Assembly: GCA_949775045.1 (NCBI GenBank)
Contig: OX459103.1
Location: forward strand, 2,005,501-2,069,500
Direction of reading: 5' to 3'
Origin: Metridium senile
Taxonomy: Eukaryota; Cnidaria; Anthozoa; Actiniaria; Metridiidae
DNA: 64,000 bases
Position 1 is the first letter of the stretch; each line of letters opens with the position of its first letter. This document shows positions 25,301 to 35,482 of the stretch, in pieces. Position numbers and translations under genes: made by a program. Below the pieces are notes generated by a model. It saw only the letters and a list, made by a program, of their open reading frames with translations. It was not told the origin of the DNA and did not search any database.

Positions 25301-26324
25301 GAAAATTTATTAATGTAATGCAATGTCCTCCTTTTCAGCTAAAATTGGTCTTAAACCATCCAAGAAAAGCGTCCGTGAAAGCGATGGATATGTTGAGCTT
25401 ACAGTATTCAGAGAATGTAGCGGTAGAGGTGTTACTACAGTACTGTAAGTATAAACACATACAGATACTCAATACATAATTCGGTGACATGAGAGATAAT
25501 AGAGGTCACATTTAACAACAGAATAGGTTAATATTCGACATACAATTTCTATCCCTTCACAGCCTCAACAATTGTAAACACTACGCCCACCTTTAACAAC
25601 AGAATAGGTTAATATTCGACATACAATGTCTATCCCTTCACAGCCTCAATACTTGTAAACACTACGCTCACCTTTAACAACAGAATAGGTTAATATTCGA
25701 CATACAATTTCTATCTCTTCACAGCCTCAATACTTGTAAATACTATACGCTCACCTTTAACAACAGAATAGGTTAATATTCGACATACAATTTCTATCTC
25801 TTCACAGCCTCAATACTTGTAAATACTATACGCTCACCTTTAACAACAGAATAGGTTAATATTCGACATACAACTTCTGTCTCTTTACAGCCTCAATACA
25901 TGTAGCTTGGGATCAGCCAAAGCTGGAGAAGATTTCGTAGCTTTGAAAGACTTCGAAGTTAAATTCGCTGTCAACGAGAAAGAGAAGACATTCAAGATAA
26001 AGATAATTGATGATAAACTTGTAGAAGATACCGAAGAATTCTGTGTTGAACTAACAAGCAAAGATCTAGACGTTACGATTATTGAACCTGGGAAAGCCAA
26101 GATAGTAATTGTGGATAATGATGGTAAGGGGTAATCTCTCGATTTTTGTTCTTGGTTTGAAGTTGTAATTTGTTAGTCTTCATAAGGATTGGGCTGATTT
26201 TGAATATATTTCTAGCATTGCACTCCATTTCAGTTATACAAAAAGACCTTTCGGATTGATAATGTGCAAGTGGATGCTAAATCCATCGATACAATTTAGA
26301 TGTGATTAATTGATGGATTGTTTG

Positions 26325-26360
<36 letters not shown>

Positions 26361-26377
26361 GTTGGTTGGTTGATTGG

Positions 26378-26423
<46 letters not shown>

Positions 26424-29400
26424 CATTCATTCATTCCTACTTTAGTTAAACTGAGCCTTACGCCACAGAAGGTCGACGTATTGGAGAACAAGGGCTATGT
26501 CACATTCTCTGTCAAAAGATTTGGTAATCTCAAAGTTACTACCAAAGCAGTGTAAGTATCTCACAATTACCACGAAATCATTGCTGATAAAATCATTCCA
26601 AAAAAAGTCTTTACTTCTGCATTGTATTGGAACCCACGACCTTCCGTGTTTTAGGTGGACGCTCTATAACTAAGCTACTGGGAAATGTGTGTTAATCTAA
26701 GTCTAATCTTGTGTTTGCTATTTGCGGCTAACCCTATGATTCTTTCTTCAGTATTAACACAAAAGATAACACTGCAAAGGCCAACAAGGACTACAAACCA
26801 CGTAAAGATTTCACTCTTGTGTTCAAACCCACTGAGTCAGTCAAGACCTTCAAGGTGTACATAATCGACGATAACGTACCCGAACCTACAGAGAACTTCT
26901 ATGTTCAACTATCAAGTCCTGATGTTCTTGTTACAGTCATCAAACCTCAACAATCTGTCGTGACCATACTTGATAACGATGGTAAGTCAAATCAGAGTGG
27001 GGAAGAGGTTTTCCGTGATCCGTGATTCACCCTAAATTTGGCCTGTGATTCGTGAAAAGCAAAAAAATTTAAGCCGTGATCCGTGAAATCATCTACGCCC
27101 GTGACCCGTGATTTCCAGATTTTTAATGTCGTGACTCGTGATTACAGAATCGATGATCCGTGCAAAACGTGACAGCATTTCATATAAACGGTTGTGAAGA
27201 CTGAGACGTTCATTGCTAGCAGTGTTATTCTTTGTATATCTGGAAGATTTATTAAATATTGATTAGTAGTCTAACAAGCGCAAAACGTTACCTAGAAGAA
27301 ACAACAGAGTTAATATGGCGAGTTCTAAAACTGTGATCCGTGAAAACGTTGTACGTTACTCCGTGATCCGTGAAATCATAAAAACGGCGCGTGATTCGTG
27401 ATCGGTACCCCCTCTTCCTCACCCTGTCTAATATTGGGTGTTTAGATGTGTACACTGCAAAAACGGCTGAGTAGATACAACACAGTATATTGTGTTAATC
27501 ATGCATTCATGATGACACTTTATAGTGAGTAAATACAACACTCTATAGTGAGTAAACCCAACTCATTATTGAGTAAAAGTGAGGTTAAACTCAATATATT
27601 GAGTACATTGTGCGTCTTCATCTACTTTACTCTCAATAATGAGATGGGTTTACTCACTATAAAGTGTTATCGTGAATGCATGGTTAACGCAATATACTGT
27701 GTTGTATCTACTCAGCCGTTTTTGCAGTGTAAGCGATGATAGTAAATTGTGACTTTGTGAATAAAGAATTGAAATGCGTTCGGTATATATGAGTGAAATA
27801 CATATCATCATCATCATCTTCCCCTCTCTGGAGACTTAATAGCTCCTTAGGGTGTGTCTACTATTTCCAGTAGACGCTGAAAGTGAGTAAATTGTAAATT
27901 GTAAATAGTAAATTGTGATCGTCCAGGTGTGTTTAGTCTTAAAGTTTTGAATGGTTTAAACCCAGGTGTAAATGACGGTGTTGAATTTTGATCTGCTGGC
28001 TGTGTTAGCCTGTCAAAAGACTGTTGTTGTTACTGAATTTAGTAGATTGACGTGGTTTCCTTAGTGTCTGTAGTCTCCAGAAATACTGTTTAATATCTCC
28101 CCTCACCCTTAAAAACGTCTTTATTAAGTATTTATTAACGATAATAATGACTTAAAAAATGAAATCTCATGGATTGTGATGTCACTTGAACGATTTCCAC
28201 CTCAACTAGAGTGAATGTGATACAATAATGATCGTTATTGTAGCGGTTTTGAATAATTTGATTCCCTGTGATCGGCAGTTGCCTGAGAAACTGTTGTTGT
28301 CGTTGTTGTTAACAAAGGTTTCGACAACCTGAACAAAAACGATTTCAAAATATTCACACAACTTCTTATATTCCTTTAATTTGCAGCCAAGATTGGTTTC
28401 GAGAAAGTTAAGTACTATTTCAGTGAAACAGCTGGAGTGGTCAAGGTTGCTCTGGTCAGAAGTGGAGCCCTCAATGTTGAACACACTGTCACGTAAGTTG
28501 CAGTAGTATATACAGATTAAGATTGATTTGGACTTGAAAAGTTCATAATTTTAAAGATGGACGTACAGTGACGTATTTTGTTATGGTTTTGCAAACCAAC
28601 CAAAAATTAGAACAAATAAAATAAAATAAAATATTGTGAAAATGGCTGGCAAATTATAGCATTACAATGCCAACACTTGTAAACACTACACTCAACTATA
28701 GTATAACCACAGGGAACCCGGCTTTTTGGTTGCTTTGCTTAAAAAAATGGCTTTTGCATATACGCGTAGCTTTTTAGGGATTCCTGTGGTGCCTAGGAGA
28801 CCTTTGTAAATAGTTTACGTAATCTATGAAATCCGACCTCTGTTAGTGGGACAGTCGTTGGCGTGTAATCAGATCCGGTGGTAATGCACTCGCATAGAGT
28901 ACACTATAAAGAGAAAGTGTGTTTTAAGAGAGTGCATTACTAAATTCGTTACCACCGGATCTGATTATATGCCAACGACTGTCCCGCATATAGAGGTCGG
29001 ATTTCATAGATTACGTAAACTGTAAAGGTCACGATATGTAGCGCTTATCTCCTAGGCACCACAGGAATCTCGAAAAAGCTATGCGTATAATGCAAAGACG
29101 ATTTTTTTAAACAAAGCAACCAAAAGCCGGGTTCCCTGTGGTATAACAATCATTCTTATTATTATTCTCATTGTTTTTCAAGTGTCAAGAGCGAAGATGA
29201 TTCAGCAATACAACCAGCTGATTACGACAAGGTTTACAAGAAGATCACCTTCAAGAAAGACCAAGTTAGAGTAGAATTCGATGTCAAAATAAACAACGAC
29301 AACAAACAAGAAGGAAAGGAGACATTCAGACTTCGACTTTACACCCAAGATAACAGAGTTTTACTTGATCCTAAACTAGCAACTGTCTGTATTGTCGATA

Positions 29401-32388
29401 ACGATGGTAAGCAACGTCTTTAGTACCATTTATCAGCATAATAATAATATTATTATTATCAAATCGGTAGCATCACCATCATCATATTTCACATTATCAT
29501 CAGGTTTAGCGTCATTCAGATACCATTACTATTAATCATTATCATCTAACTCATCATCTTTATCATCACCATCATCTTTATCATCATCATCATCACCACC
29601 ATCTTCATCATTACCGTCAACATCATCATTACCTCATCTTCATCATCTTCATCAGCAGTAGCATTTTCACCATCACCATCATTATCATCAGCAGCATAAT
29701 CATCAACATCATCATTACCATTACAGGGCTCAAAATAGCTGCCTGCAAATGGCCAAATGCCAGGCAAAATTTATTTGTTTTTTAGTTTGGCAGGCAAAAA
29801 TAGTTATGAACTGCCAAACGGATAAAAATATTGCAGTCAAAATTGACTGGAAATCATCTTCACTGTGTATTTATCTGGAAGTGGCAGACCAAATGGTTTT
29901 TTCCTATTTCGAGCCCTGCATTATCATTTTACAAACTAATTACAAACACTACCATTACTATCATATTGCCCATATCATCACAACAAATGCAATCACTATC
30001 ATCACCAAGAATTCACAATCATTATCATCACTGTCTTTGTAGTTAATGGACAATGGGGACCATGGACAAGCTGGACCCAGTGTGGCAAGACATGTGGTAC
30101 AGCTATTAAAACAAGAACGAGAAAATGTGATAACCCCGCCCCTGCAGGTGAAGGAGCAAGTTGTGCAGGCAAGGATAAAGAGAGTGTAAAATGCTACATT
30201 GTCCAATATTGCCCAGGTAAGATATCGCTAACTGACCAAATATATACAGTATCTATAAGAGTTTAAGATAAAAAACTTACTTAACTTTCGGACGTATTGA
30301 AATCCTTTGTCGGAATAAGAAATCTTTGTAGTGCTGTTTCCATTATTGGATAAAATACCTGTGAAGAACAGATGACCATGAATGAATGAATATACGAACA
30401 AACGAATCAAGGAAGGAAGGAAGGGAGGAAGGAAGGAAGGAAGGAAGGAAGGAAGGAAGGAAGGAACGAACGAACGAACAAAGGAAGGAAGGAACGAACG
30501 AACGAACAAAGGATGCTATCTAATGTTAATGCTAACTTATGTCTGCTTTGTGTTAGTTAATGGTGGATTCAGTGATTGGTCTGCATGGAGTAAATGCTCC
30601 AGACCGTGTGGTGGTGGACATTGCCAAAGAACACGAACCTGTACCAACCCTGCACCTAAATATGGCGGTAGACCATGTGTAGGGTCATACATCGAGGTCA
30701 AGGATTGTAACAAGAAATGCTGTAAAGGTATTATAATTATATATAATTAGTTTTTCAGTATATTATAAATAAACAATCGCACGATCTTCTTGTACAATTT
30801 GTAATTTATAGATACTCGTGTTGTTTTAAAATTTATCAAATTGGACTTCAAAACATCACTCGTACCTATTAATTACGAATTGTACTGAATATAGTACTAT
30901 TGTACTAATAGGTGGGCGAAGTGTTGGCGTTGTGATGCTAATTTGCCAACCATTTTCACAATGGTTTTTTTTAATTTTCTTTGTTCTAATAACAATGGTT
31001 GGTTGTCAAAACCATAACAAAACATCCGCCTAAAACGGCTATAATTTGATAGTCAATTATTTAACTTGCCAACTTTTCCACCGATTTTAACCATCTATAA
31101 TTTTTTACAGAACGTTGTCCCAATTGCAAATTAAATGAAGGGCTAGTTGTTGTGTTAGAGGTGTCCGGTCCCTAAATGTCTTGAATAAAATAGGGATATT
31201 TGCGGTCTGCGGTGCTAGGGGACTAGCACCACCCTAGATATACGTTCCTGATTATCATTTATATATTCTTTGTTTGTTTCTAAATAGTTAATGGAGAGTG
31301 GGGAGCCTGGACTAAGTACACGGCATGTAGTATTTCATGTGTTGCAAACAACCAAAACTATGGCTACCAAATAAGAACACGTAAATGTGACAGTCCAGCA
31401 CCGTCGTGTGATGGTGCGTACTGCTATGGAGGAAACGCTGCAGCGAGCCAAAAGAAGAAGTGCATGTCATACACTCTATGCAAGGATATATACAGTAAGA
31501 AAAGACTGCTTTATATTAATATAAACTAATTAATAATGCATGAGAATTTTACAAAAGAAATCACTTCCGTGACGAGTTCTGTAAATCTCATACAGATTTC
31601 GTCCTGATTTGTATAAGTTTAAACTTGAATTTTTTTGGGCAGATTTGCTTTTATCTTGACAATTTTAGTATTTGACTAGTCGTTGTATATCGCGTACAGA
31701 TCGGCATATCATACTGTATATATTAAAACTCATTAATAATTCGTGAGAAATTTAAAAGGAAATCATAAACGGGACGAGTATTTTAACTAAAGATAAAGAT
31801 TCACACTGATTTACATAAACTTGAACCTGAATTTTCTTTAAAAGATAGAGCGATTGGTTATTCGATGATTATGAGTAAAATAACATGCTAATGAGCTTTG
31901 CGCTGGCGCATACACAATTTATCACAAATTAGCTTTCTTTCATTATGTCTGATAAGTGAGCAAAATATTCTTAAATATTCTATATGATACAATAGCCAGT
32001 TCTGATACTTTGTTTCTTGATTTTTGCCAAGATTGTTAATTTTTTTCAAGTAATTTGTGATTACTTGTGTGGACACCCGTGTAAAACTCATTAGCATGTT
32101 ACTTCACTAATTTATCAGCATGTTAAAATGTGTTACGTGAAATCGCTATAATAACTTTTTATTAATTTTTGTTTACAAAAAACATAAAATATAAAACCTT
32201 GACTAACATTTGTTATTTCATTATTTTTAGAAGTCGCTCCAATGATCAACAATCCTTATGCCACCCAACCACCAACCACTACCAAACCACCAACCACTAC
32301 CCAACCACCCAACCCATACGGCAGTCCACAGACAACTCAGCCACCCAACCCATACGGCAACCCAGCACCCAACCCATATGGCAAATGA
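10311..32388 (+). CDS. Large secreted modular protein: ShK x2, TSP1 x8, Calx-beta x12 (complete, 36 exons, 1,964 aa)
   Basis: Exons: 10311-10383, 13042-13158, 13915-14040, 14713-14883, 15351-15456, 16034-16260, 16783-16888, 17141-17376, 17883-18053, 18127-18232, 18487-18719, 18795-18900, 18990-19210, 19283-19453, 19527-19632, 19844-20076, 20581-20686, 20769-20989, 21068-21238, 21312-21417, 21629-21861, 21937-22042, 22132-22352, 22820-22990, 24011-24116, 24709-24938, 25339-25444, 25891-26123, 26446-26551, 26752-26981, 28387-28492, 29183-29406, 30043-30216, 30557-30727, 31288-31494, 32231-32388. They sum to 5,895 nt with no internal stop. Each TSP1 is one exon of about 171 nt. Each Calx-beta is a 106-nt exon plus one of 221-236 nt. 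All module borders are phase 1. The protein should be extracellular: it has a signal peptide and no membrane segment. Calx-beta domains elsewhere bind calcium and TSP1 mediates matrix contacts, so a matrix or adhesion role is inferred. Exact full-length homologue not recognised. Confidence 0.92.
10575..10975. repeat. Three adjacent fold-backs with TTAACCCGTGAAA-type ends
   Basis: Each of the three copies opens with AACCTGTGAAAC or AACCCGTGAAA and closes with TTTCACCGG or TTTCACGGGTTAA. Each encloses GTGTATTAGTTAAAGTG-like and ACACAATGGAATT segments. They differ in length, as expected of independent copies or a diverged tandem array. Confidence 0.7.
11464..11606. mobile_element. Fold-back MITE family C, copy 2
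   Basis: Ends AGAGTACAAACACTAAAAGT and complement; inner part ACTATTTACCACTAAATAGT. It is the reverse-complement sister of 8296-8438. Confidence 0.7.
13042..14040 (+). CDS. Two ShK-like modules (two exons)
   Basis: Exon 13042-13158 encodes [14 protein letters not shown] and ends CKKTCTGC. Exon 13915-14040 encodes [14 protein letters not shown] and ends VCEKTCCV. Both follow the ShK layout C-x-D ... C ... C-x3-C-x(0-2)-C, but the first has seven cysteines and the second five, against the usual six. Both are symmetrical phase-1 modules directly after the signal peptide. Confidence 0.75.
13160..13860. repeat. AACC microsatellite with higher-order units
   Basis: The left half repeats CCAACCAAACAACATACCAA followed by CCAACGCACC, in units of about 32-36 bp. 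The right half is almost pure (AACC)n. It fills the intron between the two ShK-like exons. Long Trp/Val/Gly frames on the minus strand and Pro/Thr/Asn frames on plus are repeat artefacts. Confidence 0.92.
14713..14883 (+). CDS. TSP1 module 1
   Basis: Encodes [14 protein letters not shown] with a full three-Trp ladder and six cysteines, ending CNENVPCQG. This is the most canonical TSP1 in the gene; later copies lose the third Trp. Confidence 0.9.
14890..15340. repeat. ATC-rich microsatellite intron
   Basis: Nearly continuous CATCATCAC/TATCATCATC repeats between TSP1 module 1 and the first Calx-beta exon. Similar CAT/ATC tracts fill many introns of this family. Confidence 0.8.
15351..17376 (+). 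CDS. Calx-beta domains 1 and 2 (four exons)
   Basis: Exons 15351-15456 plus 16034-16260 give domain 1 ([14 protein letters not shown] ... PGDYNPI ... [10 protein letters not shown] ... VNIKDQSG). Exons 16783-16888 plus 17141-17376 give domain 2 ([18 protein letters not shown] ... SPDDYQGF ... [10 protein letters not shown] ... DDG). Split and order match the Calx-beta fold: E-x-G-x-V-x-V strand, GDY turn, acidic E-x-x-E-x-F strand, terminal acidic motif. Confidence 0.88.
17398..17829. mobile_element. Fold-back element family B, copy 2
   Basis: Ends TACAGTAAAAACCCGCATAT and complement. Inner pairs include TTTAGCC and GGCTAAA around GTGGTTCTTA. Lies in intron 8 of the modular gene. Confidence 0.75.
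17883..19210 (+). CDS. Tandem unit 1: TSP1 - Calx-beta - Calx-beta
   Basis: Exons 17883-18053 (TSP1, [14 protein letters not shown], six Cys), 18127-18232 with 18487-18719 (Calx-beta starting [13 protein letters not shown]), and 18795-18900 with 18990-19210 (Calx-beta starting [13 protein letters not shown], ending VTITDDD). The first of three near-identical units that include introns. Confidence 0.92.
19283..20989 (+). CDS. Tandem unit 2: TSP1 - Calx-beta - Calx-beta
   Basis: Exons 19283-19453, 19527-19632, 19844-20076, 20581-20686 and 20769-20989. Protein is nearly identical to units 1 and 3. The intron between the two Calx-beta domains (20077-20580, 504 nt) is much longer than its counterparts in units 1 and 3 (75 nt each). 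Confidence 0.92.
21068..22352 (+). CDS. Tandem unit 3: TSP1 - Calx-beta - Calx-beta
   Basis: Exons 21068-21238, 21312-21417, 21629-21861, 21937-22042 and 22132-22352. The intron inside the first Calx-beta matches unit 2; the intron between the two Calx-beta domains matches unit 1 exactly. This mosaic suggests recombination or gene conversion. Confidence 0.92.
22820..22990 (+). CDS. TSP1 module 5
   Basis: Starts [18 protein letters not shown] and ends CNKQFCPG; six cysteines. It is the TSP1 of a fourth unit, but the Calx-beta domains after it belong to an older, more diverged set. Confidence 0.92.
23339..23799. mobile_element. Near-perfect 461-bp palindrome of a Penelope-like tail
   Basis: Two arms of about 230 bp meet at a 4-nt loop (ACAC, 23573-23576) between CGAGAATACTCGA and its complement. 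The right arm reads [16 protein letters not shown], the C-terminal pattern of the GIY-YIG region of Penelope-like elements. The left arm is the same sequence inverted. Lies in intron 24. Family assignment rests on this short motif only. Confidence 0.75.
24011..24938 (+). CDS. Calx-beta domain 9 (two exons)
   Basis: Exons 24011-24116 and 24709-24938. Encodes [20 protein letters not shown] ... SPADFTAIP ... [10 protein letters not shown] ... KILDDD. Diverged from the repeated units. Confidence 0.9.
25339..26123 (+). CDS. Calx-beta domain 10 (two exons)
   Basis: Exons 25339-25444 and 25891-26123. Encodes [20 protein letters not shown] ... AGEDFVAL ... [10 protein letters not shown] ... VIVDNDG. 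The intron between them carries tandem copies of its own 3' splice site. Confidence 0.9.
25505..25900. repeat. 80-87-bp tandem repeat duplicating a 3' splice site
   Basis: Five copies of TTTAACAACAGAATAGGTTA, then ATTCGACATACAA, then TTCTATC-CTTCACAGCCTCAA. The last part copies the acceptor and first bases of exon 25891-26123. The final copy runs into the real exon. Confidence 0.88.
26295..26435. repeat. (ATTG)n microsatellite
   Basis: TGATTGATTGATTGGTTGG-type repeat ending just before exon 26446-26551. Confidence 0.9.
26446..26981 (+). CDS. Calx-beta domain 11 (two exons)
   Basis: Exons 26446-26551 and 26752-26981. Encodes [20 protein letters not shown] ... KDYKPR ... [10 protein letters not shown] ... 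TILDNDG. Confidence 0.9.
27010..27410. repeat. GTGATCCGTGA-rich repeat
   Basis: Many dispersed copies of CCGTGATYCGTGAAA, some close to inverted, in intron 30. No coding potential. Confidence 0.6.
27453..27729. mobile_element. 277-bp MITE with TA target duplication
   Basis: Ends CACTGCAAAAACGGCTGAGT and complement, flanked on both sides by TA. Inner inverted repeats include ACACAGTATATTG and complement. A Tc1/mariner-type or PIF-like non-autonomous element would fit the TA duplication; which one cannot be decided. Confidence 0.78.
28387..29406 (+). CDS. Calx-beta domain 12 (two exons)
   Basis: Exons 28387-28492 and 29183-29406. Encodes [20 protein letters not shown] ... PADYDKVY ... [10 protein letters not shown] ... 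IVDNDG. Last Calx-beta of the protein. Confidence 0.9.
28707..29140. mobile_element. 434-bp fold-back transposon with 7-bp target duplication
   Basis: Flanked by GTATAAC on both sides (28700-28706 and 29141-29147). Long terminal inverted repeats start CACAGGGAACCCGGCTTTT. The arms pair over most of the element, with a short unpaired centre near 28895-28935. No ORF. Confidence 0.85.
29460..29715. repeat. (ATC)n microsatellite
   Basis: CATCATCATTATCATC-type repeat in intron 32, immediately before the fold-back at 29724-29918. Confidence 0.85.
29724..29918. mobile_element. hAT-like MITE, 195 bp
   Basis: Ends CAGGGCTCAAAATAG and the complement of CTATTTCGAGCCCTG, resembling hAT-type termini. 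CATTA lies directly outside both ends. Inner TTTGGCAGGCA and similar motifs; no ORF. Confidence 0.6.
30043..30216 (+). CDS. TSP1 module 6
   Basis: Starts [18 protein letters not shown] and ends YIVQYCPG; six cysteines; 174 nt. The corresponding exon of the minus-strand paralogue (60743-60916) is also 174 nt. Confidence 0.9.
30398..30515. repeat. (GGAA)n / (CGAA)n microsatellite
   Basis: AAGGAAGGAAGG and GAACGAACGAAC tracts in the intron before TSP1 module 7. Confidence 0.9.
30557..30727 (+). CDS. TSP1 module 7 of the C-terminal cassette (CCKG type)
   Basis: Starts [18 protein letters not shown], then [11 protein letters not shown], and ends DCNKKCCKG. Eight cysteines: an extra Cys two residues after GGG and an extra one in CC. 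The same pair occurs in the minus-strand paralogue at 57235-57405. Confidence 0.9.
31288..31494 (+). CDS. Divergent TSP1-like module 8
   Basis: Encodes [18 protein letters not shown], an insert, [15 protein letters not shown] and a 12-residue longer C-terminal part ending LCKDIY. Orthologous in position to 48977-49165 and 56717-56908. Confidence 0.85.
31874..32107. mobile_element. Fold-back element in the last coding intron
   Basis: Ends GTAAAATAACATGCTAATGAG and the imperfect complement of CTCATTAGCATGTTACTTCAC. No ORF. Confidence 0.6.
32231..32388 (+). CDS. Pro-rich C-terminal tail exon
   Basis: Encodes [18 protein letters not shown], two more PPTTT-like steps and three NPYG repeats, ending in K then TGA. 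Thr/Pro-rich sequence is a likely O-glycosylated spacer. A Pro-rich ending is shared, in shorter form, with the two paralogues (QPPPAY and PPPAY). Confidence 0.88.
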
Positions 32389-32399
32389 GTAAGACTTAA

Positions 32400-33079
32400 T
32401 AAGTAAGTAAAAAAAAATTATAGAAAAGCAAAAATTAAAATATTAAATTAATGTTAGTGTCATTTCTATTAATGTTATTTATAATCATCATCATCATCAT
32501 CATCATAACATTATCATTATAATCATCATCATCATTTTATCATAGTCATTATAATTATAGAGGGATTTCATGGCAGCCATATTTGTGGTCAAAACGATGG
32601 AGCTGAAATCCTTTGTCATTCAAAAACATTTGTTTGAAGTTTCCCACAAATATTAAATCCCTCTATTGCTATTGTTTTTTATTATCAATGTCATTGATGC
32701 ATCAACATCATAATCATTTACAACCACCATAATTTTCATCATTATCATATCATCATAGCCTTCTCAATCATTATTGTCATCAATAATGTCATAGCCATCA
32801 CCGTCATTATTGTCATCATTATCATACCATAGCCATCACCATTGTCATTATTATCATGCCATAGCCATCACCATTGTCATTATTACCAGGCCATAGCTAT
32901 CATTATTGTCCTTATATATTTTGTTATTGTTAATCAATATTTTTGTTCTTATTTTAGATAAAACCCTGTTGAATAGATCAAGTCAAGAGGCAACAAGCAA
33001 TACACATTTCAATAAATGTACTAAGGATGGACTAACTTAAGATAAAATAATGTAACGATAACAACAATTTAACAATAAA
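32400..33079 (+). other. 3' untranslated region, possibly spliced, with poly(A) signals
   Basis: A GTAAGT at 32405 and a TTTTAG at about 32957 could bound a 3' UTR intron rich in ATC repeats. AATAAA occurs at 33011-33016 and 33074-33079. Whether the intron is used cannot be told from sequence. Confidence 0.5.
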
Positions 33080-35000
33080 ATGATTCAATGATAGCATTTA
33101 ATGCATAATGTAGTTGTTTCTGGAGTGTAAACTGCACTGGGATTACTGACAAAAATATTTCCCTGAGAAAGATTAAAAGTTCTACAAGAAAAAATTAAAA
33201 GTATAGAATTTGTGTCAGCCAATCAGAATACTTGAAAGCTGTTGTATATTTGGTGATATCCAACTGCCCCTTTCCCATGAGACATTGCAGGCTCTCTTTA
33301 TTTTTATATGATGTGGGATAAAATAATTATACAATTTTTTCTCGTGAAATACCCTGAATATCTCACTTGTATTTTATTTGCATACACACTCGCCTAAAGG
33401 TTTGTGTGTATACTAGAAAATACAAGTGACTTGTGGGATACTCCAGGGTATGCCACTCAATAACTAGTATTTATTTTCTTGTGCCCTAGGAAAGGGTATC
33501 CCCATAGAGTGAGGCTGAGCCACCCGGTGACCTTTTTTTATCCTTTCTTTTCATATTTTTCACAAAAGCTTATTAATTTACACCTTAAATTGCAAGAAGG
33601 TCGTCACATGAAAAAAGAACATTAGTAATTTAGTAAAAACGGAATAACAAAAGAAAGAGTTCAGCTTGAGTCATCTTCTTTTGTCTTAAAATAATTAATC
33701 CCTTTAAGGAATGGCAAGAATGGCAAGAACATCTCACATCTGTATCTTTTAGGGGTTAAAAACTAGCAAGGTTTTAACAGTTATTTTAATCTATGCGTAT
33801 TAGGGGTCATTTCTAAAACCTCTGCCGATCACTCCTGCCACTTGGACAAAGGGAGTACTACCCCTATACTACTATAAGTAGTAGTACTACTATAATGTAC
33901 AATAGTCTAATTTTCTAGACCAATGAAATCACTTGTTCTTAGGAAGTTCTTACAGAGTGGGTAAATAAGTTATATATATGAGTTAGTCTAATGGTAATGA
34001 TAATGATGATGAAAGTAACAAAAATGGTAATGATAATAACAATAATGATGATAATTAAAGTAATGATGATTATGATAATGATGAAAGTAACAATTAAAAA
34101 TAATGATAATAATAATGATGGCAATTTTAATAATAATAATGAGAAAAATAATAACCAATTGGCATAATGAGCATAACATCTTTCAGAATAATAACCATGT
34201 ATGATTATATTTATAACAAGAAATCTTACATTTTATTAGCACTGATTGTTTGTTCAAGGGCAGTTCACTCAACCTGTCCAGGTATGGTCCTAATCCAAGT
34301 CCCATTCTTGCTATTACATCGTAGTGTTTTCTGTTAATATATAAATAATAATAATAAAAAGCATCAAACTTTTGTTTTCTTGATTGGACAAAAGGACTCA
34401 GTATTATAAAGTCAAACATGTCTGCTTTCTGAGTATCGTTATTAAGAAAGGGGGCAATTATTGAGTGTTTACAAGATAAAGATTCTCTGTTTTGTGTAAG
34501 TAAAATTCTGACGGTCATTGACAAAATCCTAATGTACCTTTATTTCCACGCTTTTTCTTCAAAATTCTTTGTCTTATCCTGGCTCACCTTTTCATAAATC
34601 TTTTTACTTTCAAAAGTTTGAGCTTTTTTGTAGTTTTTGTAGTAAAATAAGGATATTAAGCTTACAAAGCTGTGTATTTTTGCTTACAATACTTACAAGT
34701 TTAAATTCGCCGCCATATTGCTGCTCTGTTGTCTTTCAGCTGCTCATGCGCAGGCCCGGTGACGTTTTAGTCACCTGACTCCTAGCGCGTTGACGTCATT
34801 TAGCATTTTTGTTTATTTATTTTTCGGTTGTTTCCCTGAATAAAATTATTTTATTAATAATGAATATTTACATTGAGACATCTCCAACAAAGGCCATCCA
34901 AACAAATTTTAAAATCAATTTTTTTTAAATCAAATTTAACGCAAAAACTTGTGTGGTGAGTTCATACAGTCGAACTAAGATATTTTCGTTTTGTATATCG
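33080..35000. other. Intergenic DNA, no supported gene
   Basis: Contains an inverted repeat at 33349-33450 (ATACCCTG ... CACTTGTATTTT and complement) and an AAT/GAT-rich tract (33990-34150). A 113-codon frame on minus at 34183-34524 has no recognised domain. Confidence 0.4.
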
Positions 35001-35007
35001 TTCACAT

Positions 35008-35350
35008 ATATAAAAAAAATTATATAGGGGATATTACATGGGCGAGCGGAGATACGAATTTTATCTTCGAGTGTTGAATAGATCTCTCACGAGTGAGCGT
35101 AGCGAACGAGTGAGAGATATTCAACACGAGAAGATAAAATTTGTATCTCCAAGCGACCATGTAATGTTCTGTTTATTATATAGATATCTATGAAATGTCA
35201 AGAGAAATAAAACTTCATTGACTCGTTATTAAAAACTTTTATGCAAAACGAATTGCATCTGAAAATTATATCTTCACATGTGAAAGATATGATATCTTTC
35301 ACATGCGAAAGATACGAAGTTTTAGACACTAGAGAAATGGTATTTCATCG
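35008..35350. mobile_element. Nested inverted-repeat elements with TATATAGATATC ends
   Basis: 35030-35170 is a fold-back around GCGAGCGGAGATACGAATTTT and complement. It is followed by 35170-35350, bounded by TATAGATATCTATGAAAT and its complement. Another copy of the first fold-back, shorter, is at 35365-35490. Confidence 0.6.
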
Positions 35351-35482
35351 ATATCTATATAATAAATAGAGGATATTACATGGCCGCGCGGAGATCCGAA
35401 TTTTATCTTCGAGTGAGATATCTTAATTGAACACGAGAAGATAAAATCTGTATCTCCAAGCGCCCATGTAATGTTCTGTTTA

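Noticed and set aside
34183..34524. 113-codon minus-strand frame
   Set aside because: No family recognised, no neighbouring exon signals; left as unsupported.
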